DNA of 37,049 nucleotides from Pedobacter agri PB92. Its GTDB lineage: Bacteria > Bacteroidota > Bacteroidia > Sphingobacteriales > Sphingobacteriaceae. The stretch spans positions 1 through 37,049 of the forward strand of contig NZ_AJLG01000026.1 of the NCBI RefSeq assembly GCF_000258495.1, in the 5' to 3' direction. The notes beneath the pieces are model-generated. The model worked only from the letters and a program-made list of their open reading frames with translations. It did not search any database and was not told the DNA's origin. Each line of letters starts with the position of its first letter. Within the stretch, counting starts at the first letter, position 1. This document shows, piece by piece, positions 24,850-31,915 of the stretch. The position numbers and the translations under genes were made by a program.

Positions 24850-25873
24850 AAAAAAAGGCTGCTTTCAACTTCAATCCCGCTGTTTCTTCCAAGCCAAACA
24901 TTATGTTCATATTCTGAACTGCTTGCCCGCTGGCGCCTTTTAACAGGTTATCGATAATGCTGATGATAAACAGTTTATTTCCATGTTTTTCTACATGAAC
25001 CAGCGCTTTATTGGTATTTACTACCTGTTTTAAATCGATGTTTTTCCGACTAATATGCGTAAAAGGATGCGCATTGTAATAGTCTTCATAAATAGTTTGT
25101 GCTTCTTCTAAAGTTAAATCACTTTCTAAATACATAGCTGCCAAAATACCTCTGGTAAAATCTCCGCGTTGCGGGATAAAACTCAAAGTTTCTGAAAGAG
25201 TTGGTTGCAATTGCAATAAGCTTTCGCCAATTTCATTCAAATGTTGATGTTCGAAAGCTTTGTAAATGGAAAGGTTATTATTTCTCCAGCTAAAGTGAGA
25301 AGTTACTGCCAAACTCTGCCCTGCACCAGTTGAACCTGTGGTTGCATTAATGTGAACTTCTGCATTAATTAAACCTTTTGCCGCTAAAGGCAATAAACCC
25401 AATTGAATACAAGTTGCAAAACAACCAGGATTTGCGATATTATGAGCGGATTTTATTTTTTCACGATTTAATTCTGGCAAGCCGTAAACAAACTCACGAT
25501 TTTCAAATTTAGCATTGGCAATCAATCTGAAATCCTGAGATAAATCAATGATTTTGATATTATCATTAATCGGGTTAGCAGCCAAGAATTTCTTCGCATC
25601 ACCGTGGCCAACACAAAGAAAAAGTACAGCCTCCCCTAAATCCCCTTCTGAAACAGGGGACTTAAATAATTCTTCAAAATCAGTTCTATCTGTAAAACGT
25701 AAATCTGTATCGCCAATTAAATCAGTGTGTACATCAGAAATTAAATTCCCTGCATTACTGGTGCTATTTACGAAAGCAATTTCAACATTTGGATGGTTAA
25801 TCAAGATACGGAGCATTTCGCCACCTGTGTATCCTGCGCCACCAATTATTCCTGCCTTAATTTTGTTACTCAT
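24848..25873 (-). CDS. argC: N-acyl-gamma-glutamyl-phosphate reductase
   Basis: ArgC reduces the acyl-phosphate made by ArgB to the semialdehyde with NADPH. The ATG at 25871-25873 (MSNKIKAGIIGGAGYTGGEML) starts right at the Rossmann motif and is preferred over an ATG five codons earlier. The catalytic cysteine is Cys151 in NPGCFATC; GATGSTGAGQ-like TTGSTGAGQSLA follows. Length is 341 residues. Residues 71-82 (KSPVSEGDLGEA) are encoded by a family B dispersed repeat placed in frame between RTDFEELF and VLFLCVGHGDAKKF, an insertion not expected in the family. Confidence 0.95.
   Translation of the reverse strand: MSNKIKAGIIGGAGYTGGEMLRILINHPNVEIAFVNSTSNAGNLISDVHTDLIGDTDLRFTDRTDFEELFKSPVSEGDLGEAVLFLCVGHGDAKKFLAANPINDNIKIIDLSQDFRLIANAKFENREFVYGLPELNREKIKSAHNIANPGCFATCIQLGLLPLAAKGLINAEVHINATTGSTGAGQSLAVTSHFSWRNNNLSIYKAFEHQHLNEIGESLLQLQPTLSETLSFIPQRGDFTRGILAAMYLESDLTLEEAQTIYEDYYNAHPFTHISRKNIDLKQVVNTNKALVHVEKHGNKLFIISIIDNLLKGASGQAVQNMNIMFGLEETAGLKLKAAFF
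25630..25663 (-). repeat. Family B repeat inside the argC coding region
   Basis: On the minus strand the unit starts AAGTCCCCTG and ends GGGGATTTAGGGGAGGCT-like, matching the intergenic unit at 21265-21289 in its AAGTCCCCT and GGGGATTTAGGGG blocks. It encodes about 12 residues in frame and keeps argC open. Confidence 0.75.
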
Positions 25874-25919
25874 AATCTGTTCTATCAATTATAGATGGAT
25901 ATGAAAATTAGTTTTAATA

Positions 25920-26008
25920 ATCCTTCGACAAGCTACCGATGTAAAATCGGGATAAGTCAGGATGACAATTGTAAAGAGATTGCTTTGTCGTTCCTCCTCG
26001 CAATGACG
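25920..26008. repeat. Composite dispersed repeat in the argC-argG spacer
   Basis: The left part (CTTCGACAAGCT, then a CCGATGTAAAATCGG hairpin, then GTCAGGATGAC) is a relative of the 10998 repeat. The right part, 25977-26008, is a diverged family A copy (AGATTGCTT... CGCAATGACG) carrying about six extra bases in the middle. Confidence 0.7.
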
Positions 26009-26046
26009 AGGCAGGAACGGAAGCTTTCTACTTTAGTCATTTAGCT

Positions 26047-27240
26047 TTAAGCTTCTTCAGAATTCACTTTATGCCAAATCATTACCTGGTTACCAAAGAT
26101 TTTAGAGAAACCTTTCACATCTTCGCCACTCCAGGCATTATTCATTTCGCCGTAGCTGCCAAATTTATTGCTCATTAAATCGTGGTTAGATTCAATACCG
26201 ATAATGTGGAAACGGTAAGGCAACAATTCAACAAATACTTTACCGCTCACTACCTTTTGCGTATCTGCCAAGAAAGCTTCGATGTTCCGCATAATTGGGT
26301 CGTGGAATTGACCTTCGTGCAGCCAGTTACCGTAGAAAGATGATAATTGCTCTTTCCAGCTTAACTGCCATTTTGTTAGCGTATGTTTTTCTAAAGTGTG
26401 GTGTGCTTTAATAATTAGAACCGGTGCTGCAGCTTCGAAACCAACACGACCCTTAATACCGATAATCGTATCGCCAACGTGAATATCTCTTCCAATTCCG
26501 AAAGGTTGAGCAATGGCTTGAAGTTTTTGAATTGCCCTAACCGGAGCTAAATTTTCACCATCAATCGCTACCAATTCCCCTTTTTCGAAAGTTAGTTCCA
26601 GCTTACGCGATTCCGTTTCCGAAACCTGAGTTGGCCAAGCGCTTTCCGGTAAAGTTTCATGAGAGGTTAAAGTTTCCTTTCCGCCTACTGAAGTGCCCCA
26701 TAAACCTTTGTTAATTGAATATCTTGCTTTTTCAGCACTATATTCAACACCGTGTTCAGCTAAATATTCTATCTCCGCTTCGCGGGATAATTTCAAATCT
26801 CTAATTGGGGTAATGATTTCAACTTCAGGAATAATGATGTTGAAAATCATATCAAAACGTACCTGATCGTTACCAGCACCTGTACTGCCATGAGCAACAT
26901 AATCAGCACCGATTTTTTTTACGTAGTTAGCAATTGCCGTAGCCTGACTCACGCGTTCTGCACTAACAGAAAGTGGATAAGTTGCATTTTTTAATACGTT
27001 TCCGAAGATTAAGTATTTAATGCACCCATCGTAGTAACTTTCAGTTTCATCTACCACAGCATGAGATTTTACACCTAAAGCATAAGCTCTTTTCTCAATT
27101 TCCTGTAATTCTTCATCAGAAAAACCACCAGTATTTACAATTACCGAGTGAACTTCTAACCCGCGATCTTGCGCCAGATAAATACAACAAAATGAGGTAT
27201 CAAGACCTCCGCTAAAAGCTAAAACTACTTTCTTCTTCAT
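26047..27240 (-). CDS. argG: Argininosuccinate synthase
   Basis: ArgG joins citrulline and aspartate using ATP. The N-type ATP pyrophosphatase loop is VVLAFSGGLDTSFCCIYL. Other family segments are VAHGSTGAGNDQVRFD and YSINKGLWGTSVGGKE. Length is 397 residues. Its start codon overlaps the stop codon of the GNAT gene by one base (TAATG on the minus strand), so the two are translationally coupled. As the second gene of the operon it is made early although its enzyme acts late. Confidence 0.97.
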   Translation of the reverse strand: MKKKVVLAFSGGLDTSFCCIYLAQDRGLEVHSVIVNTGGFSDEELQEIEKRAYALGVKSHAVVDETESYYDGCIKYLIFGNVLKNATYPLSVSAERVSQATAIANYVKKIGADYVAHGSTGAGNDQVRFDMIFNIIIPEVEIITPIRDLKLSREAEIEYLAEHGVEYSAEKARYSINKGLWGTSVGGKETLTSHETLPESAWPTQVSETESRKLELTFEKGELVAIDGENLAPVRAIQKLQAIAQPFGIGRDIHVGDTIIGIKGRVGFEAAAPVLIIKAHHTLEKHTLTKWQLSWKEQLSSFYGNWLHEGQFHDPIMRNIEAFLADTQKVVSGKVFVELLPYRFHIIGIESNHDLMSNKFGSYGEMNNAWSGEDVKGFSKIFGNQVMIWHKVNSEEA

Positions 27241-27941
27241 TACTTATTAAATAATAGGGTAAATAAAAACATCAATACTTTAAAGCCCGATTTCGGCTTA
27301 GGTTTAACAACTAAACGTTGTTTGATGCGCATAAAACGCTCATATAATTTGGGTTTCTTTTGTAACTCTTCGGCAAATTTTTTGGCAGCATCATGTTTTT
27401 GAGTAGCCGGATCGTAAAGCATAGCGGTACACATGCAGTTTTTACGTTCCTTCATTTTCAAAATTTCGAAGTTTACACAACTTTGGCAACCTTTCCAGAA
27501 TTCTTCATCCTGTGTTAATTCTGAATAGGTAACCGGTTCGTAACCTAAATCTGAATTAATTTTCATTACGGCTAAACCTGTGGTTAGTCCGAAAATCTTC
27601 GCTTTTGGGTACAAACTTCTGGAAAGCTCGAAAACTTTCTCTTTGATGGCATGTGCCAAGCCAGCTTTTCTAAATTCAGGCGAAACGATTAAACCAGAGT
27701 TGGCCACAAATTGTCCGTGGCTCCAGGTTTCGATGTAGCAAAAACCAGCCCAGGTACCATCTTTATGAAATGCAATAACGGCTTTGCCTTCTTGCATTTT
27801 ATTTGCAACATAGTCAGGAGAACGTTTAGCAATGCCCGTACCACGTGCTTTAGCAGATTCGGCCATCTCGGTTACGATTTGTTCTGCAAATACACGATGT
27901 TCAGGAAGTGCAACCTGCACTATAAATTCGTTAATATCCAT
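27240..27941 (-). CDS. GNAT acyltransferase, likely N-acylglutamate synthase of the arginine operon
   Basis: The 233-residue protein has a GNAT fold: AGFCYIETW for the central strands, then the acyl-CoA-binding segment GLIVSPEFRKAGLAHAIKEKVFEL (RKAGLA is the pyrophosphate loop). A Cys-rich segment (CQSCVNF ... KNCMCTAML) and a basic C-terminal tail follow. Heading the arginine operon, with no classical argA or argJ in the window, it is the natural candidate for the first step, acylation of glutamate with acetyl- or succinyl-CoA. The first step is inferred from position; the GNAT fold is seen. It is coupled to argG by a 1-base overlap. Confidence 0.8.
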   Translation of the reverse strand: MDINEFIVQVALPEHRVFAEQIVTEMAESAKARGTGIAKRSPDYVANKMQEGKAVIAFHKDGTWAGFCYIETWSHGQFVANSGLIVSPEFRKAGLAHAIKEKVFELSRSLYPKAKIFGLTTGLAVMKINSDLGYEPVTYSELTQDEEFWKGCQSCVNFEILKMKERKNCMCTAMLYDPATQKHDAAKKFAEELQKKPKLYERFMRIKQRLVVKPKPKSGFKVLMFLFTLLFNK

Positions 27942-28197
27942 TCGTTTTCTAACGAAAAATTATAAGTATTCTTGTTAATTGGGTTTTTAGAGAGGATCAA
28001 TTCCTCGTTACGTTTAGTGGAGTACTAAATACGTGGAGTAAAATTTTGCCGACTTGTGGGATAGTAAAATACGGGCTGGAAATGATTAATAAACAGACTT
28101 TTCCCAAACGCCAGTTGCGTTGTGAAAACAGAAAGTTTATGTAAAAAATTTTTAATCATCTCTTGCGTATTAAAACGGCTTTAACTCTATTGAGGTG

Positions 28198-28228
28198 CAA
28201 AGGTTTAAATAATAATTGAGTTACACAA
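28198..28228 (-). promoter_or_regulatory. Candidate promoter of the arginine operon
   Basis: On the minus strand TTG (plus CAA at 28226-28228) is followed after exactly 20 bp by AACCTTTG (28198-28205), seven of eight bases matching TAnnTTTG. Transcription would start near 28190, leaving a leader of about 250 nt before the first gene. Confidence 0.45.
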
Positions 28229-28350
28229 TATTAAACTGATTTTTTTATAAAATCATAACATTTTTTTAAACTCTCCTGACTTATAAGAAAGTGATCAGGC
28301 TAACTTAATATGTTCACTTTATACAGCGCTGTTGCCATTGCTTCACAAAT

Positions 28351-28410
28351 TTTAACATTGTTAACAAAAACTGTAAGTGGTTTAACAATGCTTAACATCA
28401 TTTAACAACC
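28351..28410 (+). promoter_or_regulatory. 10-bp-phased TTTAACA direct-repeat array (putative response-regulator box)
   Basis: Six successive 10-bp units carry TTAACA at 28352, 28361, 28382, 28392 and 28402; only the third unit is degenerate. Spacing of one DNA turn puts all sites on one face, as in boxes for OmpR/PhoB-type regulators (Bacillus PhoP boxes are TTAACA repeats at about 11 bp). A possible -7 element (AATATTTG, 28429-28436) lies about 20 bp downstream, so the array would sit where the -33 element belongs. Confidence 0.5.
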
Positions 28411-28510
28411 AGCATTAGGGTTTAAAACGAATATTTGCAATGTTGTAGCGAATTCGTTGTCGTTGCCGTTTTAAAAGTATACGTTTTATCTTAAATCAAA
28501 CCGAAAATTA

Positions 28511-29218
28511 ATGAAGAATCTTTCCTTATTTAGCCCCAGAAGTTTAACCTACACTCTTTCAATTCTCTTATTCGTCTTAATTACTTTTAGCTCCTGTAAA
28601 AAAGAAGAAACTGACACCAACTTAAGTTACATCAGAATTATTAATTCGGCGCCAACTTTAGCTACCTATTATCCATTTATCAATAGCACATCGGTGAGTT
28701 CTTCAGCATTGCCTTATGGCGGTTCAACTGCTTACACAACCTATGCTACAGGTTCCACAACCGTAAAGTTCACCTCTGAAAATAACGCTGAAAGTTTATT
28801 CACCAAAACTATAAATTTAACCCCCGGCACTTATAACAGCTTTTACCTTATCAACAAACCTGGTGAACTGGAGGCTTTATTCATTACAGACGATTTAACT
28901 ATGGCATCAGCTGATCGGGCATATATCCGTTACATCAATTTAGCACCCGATGCGCCAGCATTAGATTTAGCAAAAACTGGCGAAACCACTGCATTAATTA
29001 CAAACAAAAGCTACAAAACAGCAAGCGGGTTTATCGCCATAACACCTGGAACATATACATTCGATGCGAAGGAAACTTCAACCGGAACGGTAAAAGCAGT
29101 CTCATCGAGCGCAACCTTTTTGGCAGGATACCATTACGATATTATTTGCGGTGGCTTAATTAATCCAGCCAATGATACAGAACGAGCCATAAACCTGGCG
29201 ACAGTTCTGATTAAATAA
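28511..29218 (+). CDS. DUF4397 domain lipoprotein
   Basis: The 235-residue protein has a lipoprotein leader (LLFVLITFSSC, Cys29) followed by KKEE, which may act as a surface-export signal. Two related DUF4397 units are visible: YIRIINSAPTLATYYPFINS near the start and YIRYINLAPDAPALDLAKTG in the middle, each followed by a Thr/Tyr-rich beta segment (TPGTYNSFYL; TPGTYTFDAKE). Function is not known; the fold is probably an Ig-like surface domain. It lies alone between its own array-type promoter and a strong terminator. Confidence 0.85.
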   Translation: MKNLSLFSPRSLTYTLSILLFVLITFSSCKKEETDTNLSYIRIINSAPTLATYYPFINSTSVSSSALPYGGSTAYTTYATGSTTVKFTSENNAESLFTKTINLTPGTYNSFYLINKPGELEALFITDDLTMASADRAYIRYINLAPDAPALDLAKTGETTALITNKSYKTASGFIAITPGTYTFDAKETSTGTVKAVSSSATFLAGYHYDIICGGLINPANDTERAINLATVLIK

Positions 29219-29245
29219 AAATTTTACCCCAAAAATTATCGTTTC

Positions 29246-29278
29246 AGGATTGCCAAAGTCGGCAATCCTTTTTTTTTT
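29246..29278 (+). terminator. Intrinsic terminator of the DUF4397 gene
   Basis: A perfect 9-bp stem (AGGATTGCC / GGCAATCCT) with a 6-nt loop is followed by a run of ten T. It begins 27 bp after the stop codon. Confidence 0.92.
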
Positions 29279-29343
29279 GAGATGATTGATGCTTTGCTCT
29301 CGAGCAGATTAATCCTACCAGACGTTAAAATTCAGAAATCTTA

Positions 29344-29360
29344 TTTAGAATTGTTCAAAA
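29344..29360 (+). promoter_or_regulatory. Palindromic operator candidate upstream of the TonB receptor promoter
   Basis: TTTAGAATTGTTCAAAA is an imperfect 17-bp palindrome (six of eight pairs). A near copy is found at 29402. It ends 5 bp before the -33 TTG of the candidate promoter. Confidence 0.4.
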
Positions 29361-29364
29361 TAAT

Positions 29365-29395
29365 TTGGATAATAAAATTTTCTAACGTTATTTTG
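29365..29395 (+). promoter_or_regulatory. Candidate promoter of the TonB receptor operon
   Basis: TTG at 29365-29367 is followed after 20 bp by TTATTTTG (29388-29395), close to TAnnTTTG. Transcription would start near 29402, inside the second palindrome. Confidence 0.4.
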
Positions 29396-29401
29396 CGGCT
29401 G

Positions 29402-29418
29402 TTTAGAATTAATCCAAA
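29402..29418 (+). promoter_or_regulatory. Palindromic operator candidate at the TonB receptor transcription start
   Basis: TTTAGAATTAATCCAAA is an imperfect 17-bp palindrome (six of eight pairs) and shares TTTAGAATT with the upstream site. A repressor bound here would block transcription, as Fur or a DtxR-type regulator would when iron is plentiful. Regulator identity is inference. Confidence 0.4.
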
Positions 29419-29429
29419 TAAAATTTAAC

Positions 29430-31853
29430 ATGCACCAAGTCAGACTATTCAGTTTAACGTTCATATTCACCCTCCTCTCCTTATTATCATACGCTCAGCA
29501 AACTGCTACCATTAAGGGTACGGTTACCACATCAAACGGTAAGCCAGCTGCATATATTTCGGTAGGCTTAAAAGGTAAAGGCCAGGGTACCATCACCGAT
29601 GATGAGGGGAAATATACCATTAACCGTGTGAAACCCGGAACCTATACCATTAAAGCATCAGCAGTGGGCATTAATTCATCTGAGCAGACGATTACAGTTG
29701 TTGAGGGCGAAAATAAGACCTTAAACTTTGTTCTGGTAGAAAACGATCAGGCCTTGGAAGAGGTGACCGTTGCAGGCATCAATAAAAAATACAAAGTAAG
29801 TTTACCTTCAGCCACCTTAAGGCTTAACGAGCCCCTGCTGGAAGCGCCACAAAATATCCAGGTGGTAAGTAACCAGGTAATTAAAGATCAGCAACTGATA
29901 AGCATGAGCGACGGAATACTAAGAAATGTTAGTGGAGCCGTTCGTTTAGAACACTGGGGGGATTTGTATACCAACGTATTAATGAGGGGTTCACAAATTC
30001 AGGCCATGCGTAACGGCTTTAATGTAGTTTCATCATATTGGGGTCCGTTAACGGAGGATATGAGTTTCGTAGATCATATCGAATTTGTAAAAGGTCCGGC
30101 AGGTTTTATGTTGGGTAATGGCGATCCAAGTGGAATGTACAATGTGGTAACTAAAAAACCTACCGGATTAAATCAGGGTGAAGTTTCTTTTACCGCTGGA
30201 AGTTATGATTTATACAGAACAACCATCGACCTTGATCACAAGTTAACTGCAGACGGAAAATTCTTATTTAGATTAAATGCTGCGGCGCAAAGTAAGGGAT
30301 CTTTCAGACCATATGAAGAAAACGACCGCTACAGCTTTGCTCCTGTTTTAAGTTATCAAATCACTCCTAGCACAAAATTAACGGCAGAATACACATTGCA
30401 AAATGCAAAGATGACTGAAGTGGGTTCATATTATTTATTCAGCACAACTGGTTATGCAACACTGCCAAGAGATTTTACCCTCACACAACCTGGCGTACAA
30501 CCTACACGCATCAATGATCACAGCTTAACATTCAATTTGCAGCAGCAATTAGGACAAAACTGGAAATTGACTGCTCAGGCTGCATATTATAAATACTTAC
30601 AAAACGGTTCAAGTTCATGGCCGTCAGCGGTATATCCTAACGGGACAATTATCCGTAATGTTGGCATCTGGGATGCGGAAAGCTCCATGCACCTGGCACA
30701 GGTATTTCTAAATGGTACAGTGAACACCGGCGGAATAGTTCACCGGATTTTAGCCGGATTTGATGGCGGAAAAAAAGATTACATCGCAGATTGGGGTCAG
30801 TCTCATGATCTGGATGCCGCATCATCGCCATTCAATCTAGCCAACCCAAACTATGGTTTTCCATCAAATGGTTACCCAAATTTCGATCGCTCTGCCAGCT
30901 TACAAGAAAGAGCCATTGCAGCAGGTGGATTAATGGGACAGAAATACTTAAGCGGTTACCTTCAGGATGAATTGGGTTTCTGGGAAAACAGAATCCGTTT
31001 AACACTTGCTGGTCGATATACTTACGTCAGCCAATCGGCCTGGGGTGGTTCACCAGATAAAGCGAAACACATCACACCAAGGGTTGGTTTAAGTGTATCG
31101 GTTGATAAAAACACTTCTGTTTACGCGTTATATGATGAAGCTTTTACGCCGCAATCAGGTTTCTTGCGTGATGGTTCTACAGCAAAACCGATCACAGGAA
31201 ACAATAAAGAAATCGGAATTAAGAAAGATTGGTTTGATGGCCGCTGGAATACAACATTGTCTGCCTATAGAATTACCAAACAGAATGAACTTACCGCCGA
31301 CCCATTCAATCAGGCTGGACAAAACTTCAGTATTGTTGTTGGAGAAAAAAGAGCGCAAGGGATAGAATTTGATGTTCGCGGTGAATTAGCAAAAGGCTTA
31401 AATTTAATTGCCAATTATGCTTACACCGATGGAAAAGTGACTGAACTGGCCAATGGCGTTTCAAGTGATGTTTTATTTGTAGGCCAGGTAATTCCGGGTT
31501 TTGCAAAACATACATCAAATGCCTGGTTAACCTATACTTTGCAAAACGGCGCTTTAAAAGGTTTAGGCATTTCTGGCGGATTTACTTATTTAGTTGATAG
31601 AGCAACGGCCAACTTCAGCCCAACAAACCCAGAGCAAAACTTACCTGATTATTTCAAACTGGATGGCGGACTCTTCTGGGCAAACAAAAAACTAAAAATC
31701 ACCGGAAATGTGTTTAACATTTTAGATAAATATTTATACACCGGATCTTATTACACTGGTTATTGGAATGCTCCGGATTACAATCAGGCCGCTTATTCAT
31801 GGCAGGCTGAAGCACCAAGAAACTTTAGAATTAGCGTAGCTTACAAATTTTAA
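29430..31853 (+). CDS. TonB-dependent receptor, siderophore type, with N-terminal carboxypeptidase-like domain
   Basis: The 807-residue protein has a signal peptide (1-22, ending LLSYAQ). Residues about 25-105 are a CarboxypepD_reg-like beta-sandwich (ATIKGTVTTSNGKPAAYISV ... VKPGTYTIKASAVG), usual in Bacteroidota receptors. The plug follows (EAPQNIQVVSNQVIKDQQL ... FVKGPAGFMLGNGDPSGMYN) and is of the siderophore-receptor type. The 22-strand barrel ends with the canonical aromatic C terminus (NFRISVAYKF). It has no SusD partner. The downstream PepSY membrane protein and DUF4198 protein support iron-siderophore or another metal chelate as substrate; the exact ligand cannot be read. Confidence 0.93.
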   Translation: MHQVRLFSLTFIFTLLSLLSYAQQTATIKGTVTTSNGKPAAYISVGLKGKGQGTITDDEGKYTINRVKPGTYTIKASAVGINSSEQTITVVEGENKTLNFVLVENDQALEEVTVAGINKKYKVSLPSATLRLNEPLLEAPQNIQVVSNQVIKDQQLISMSDGILRNVSGAVRLEHWGDLYTNVLMRGSQIQAMRNGFNVVSSYWGPLTEDMSFVDHIEFVKGPAGFMLGNGDPSGMYNVVTKKPTGLNQGEVSFTAGSYDLYRTTIDLDHKLTADGKFLFRLNAAAQSKGSFRPYEENDRYSFAPVLSYQITPSTKLTAEYTLQNAKMTEVGSYYLFSTTGYATLPRDFTLTQPGVQPTRINDHSLTFNLQQQLGQNWKLTAQAAYYKYLQNGSSSWPSAVYPNGTIIRNVGIWDAESSMHLAQVFLNGTVNTGGIVHRILAGFDGGKKDYIADWGQSHDLDAASSPFNLANPNYGFPSNGYPNFDRSASLQERAIAAGGLMGQKYLSGYLQDELGFWENRIRLTLAGRYTYVSQSAWGGSPDKAKHITPRVGLSVSVDKNTSVYALYDEAFTPQSGFLRDGSTAKPITGNNKEIGIKKDWFDGRWNTTLSAYRITKQNELTADPFNQAGQNFSIVVGEKRAQGIEFDVRGELAKGLNLIANYAYTDGKVTELANGVSSDVLFVGQVIPGFAKHTSNAWLTYTLQNGALKGLGISGGFTYLVDRATANFSPTNPEQNLPDYFKLDGGLFWANKKLKITGNVFNILDKYLYTGSYYTGYWNAPDYNQAAYSWQAEAPRNFRISVAYKF

Positions 31854-31860
31854 TCATACC

Positions 31861-31900
31861 GCCAGTAAAAACTTATCAGATGGTTTTTACTGGCTTTTAT
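31861..31900 (+). terminator. Hairpin between the TonB receptor and DUF4198 genes
   Basis: A perfect 12-bp stem (GCCAGTAAAAAC / GTTTTTACTGGC) with a 10-nt loop is followed by TTTTATTT. It starts 7 bp after the receptor stop. As the next gene begins 16 bp later without an obvious promoter, it may act as a partial terminator that lowers expression of the downstream genes. Confidence 0.75.
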
Positions 31901-31915
31901 TTAAACCGAAAAATA

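Larger units (their letters stand above)
27942..28510. other. Divergent 569-bp regulatory region between the arginine operon and the DUF4397 gene
   Basis: No gene is seen. The left part would form a 5' leader of about 250 nt for the arginine operon, including a direct repeat GTGGAGTA at 28017-28024 and 28033-28040 and an imperfect hairpin around 28011-28033. The centre holds the candidate arg promoter, and the right part the TTTAACA array in front of the DUF4397 gene. I found no clear ARG box. Confidence 0.6.

Noticed and set aside
27942..28510. ARG box or known riboswitch in the arginine operon leader
   Set aside because: I could not find a TGAAT-ATTCA type palindrome or any riboswitch core that I recognise. 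The AT-rich TCAATTATTATTTA segment is too weak.
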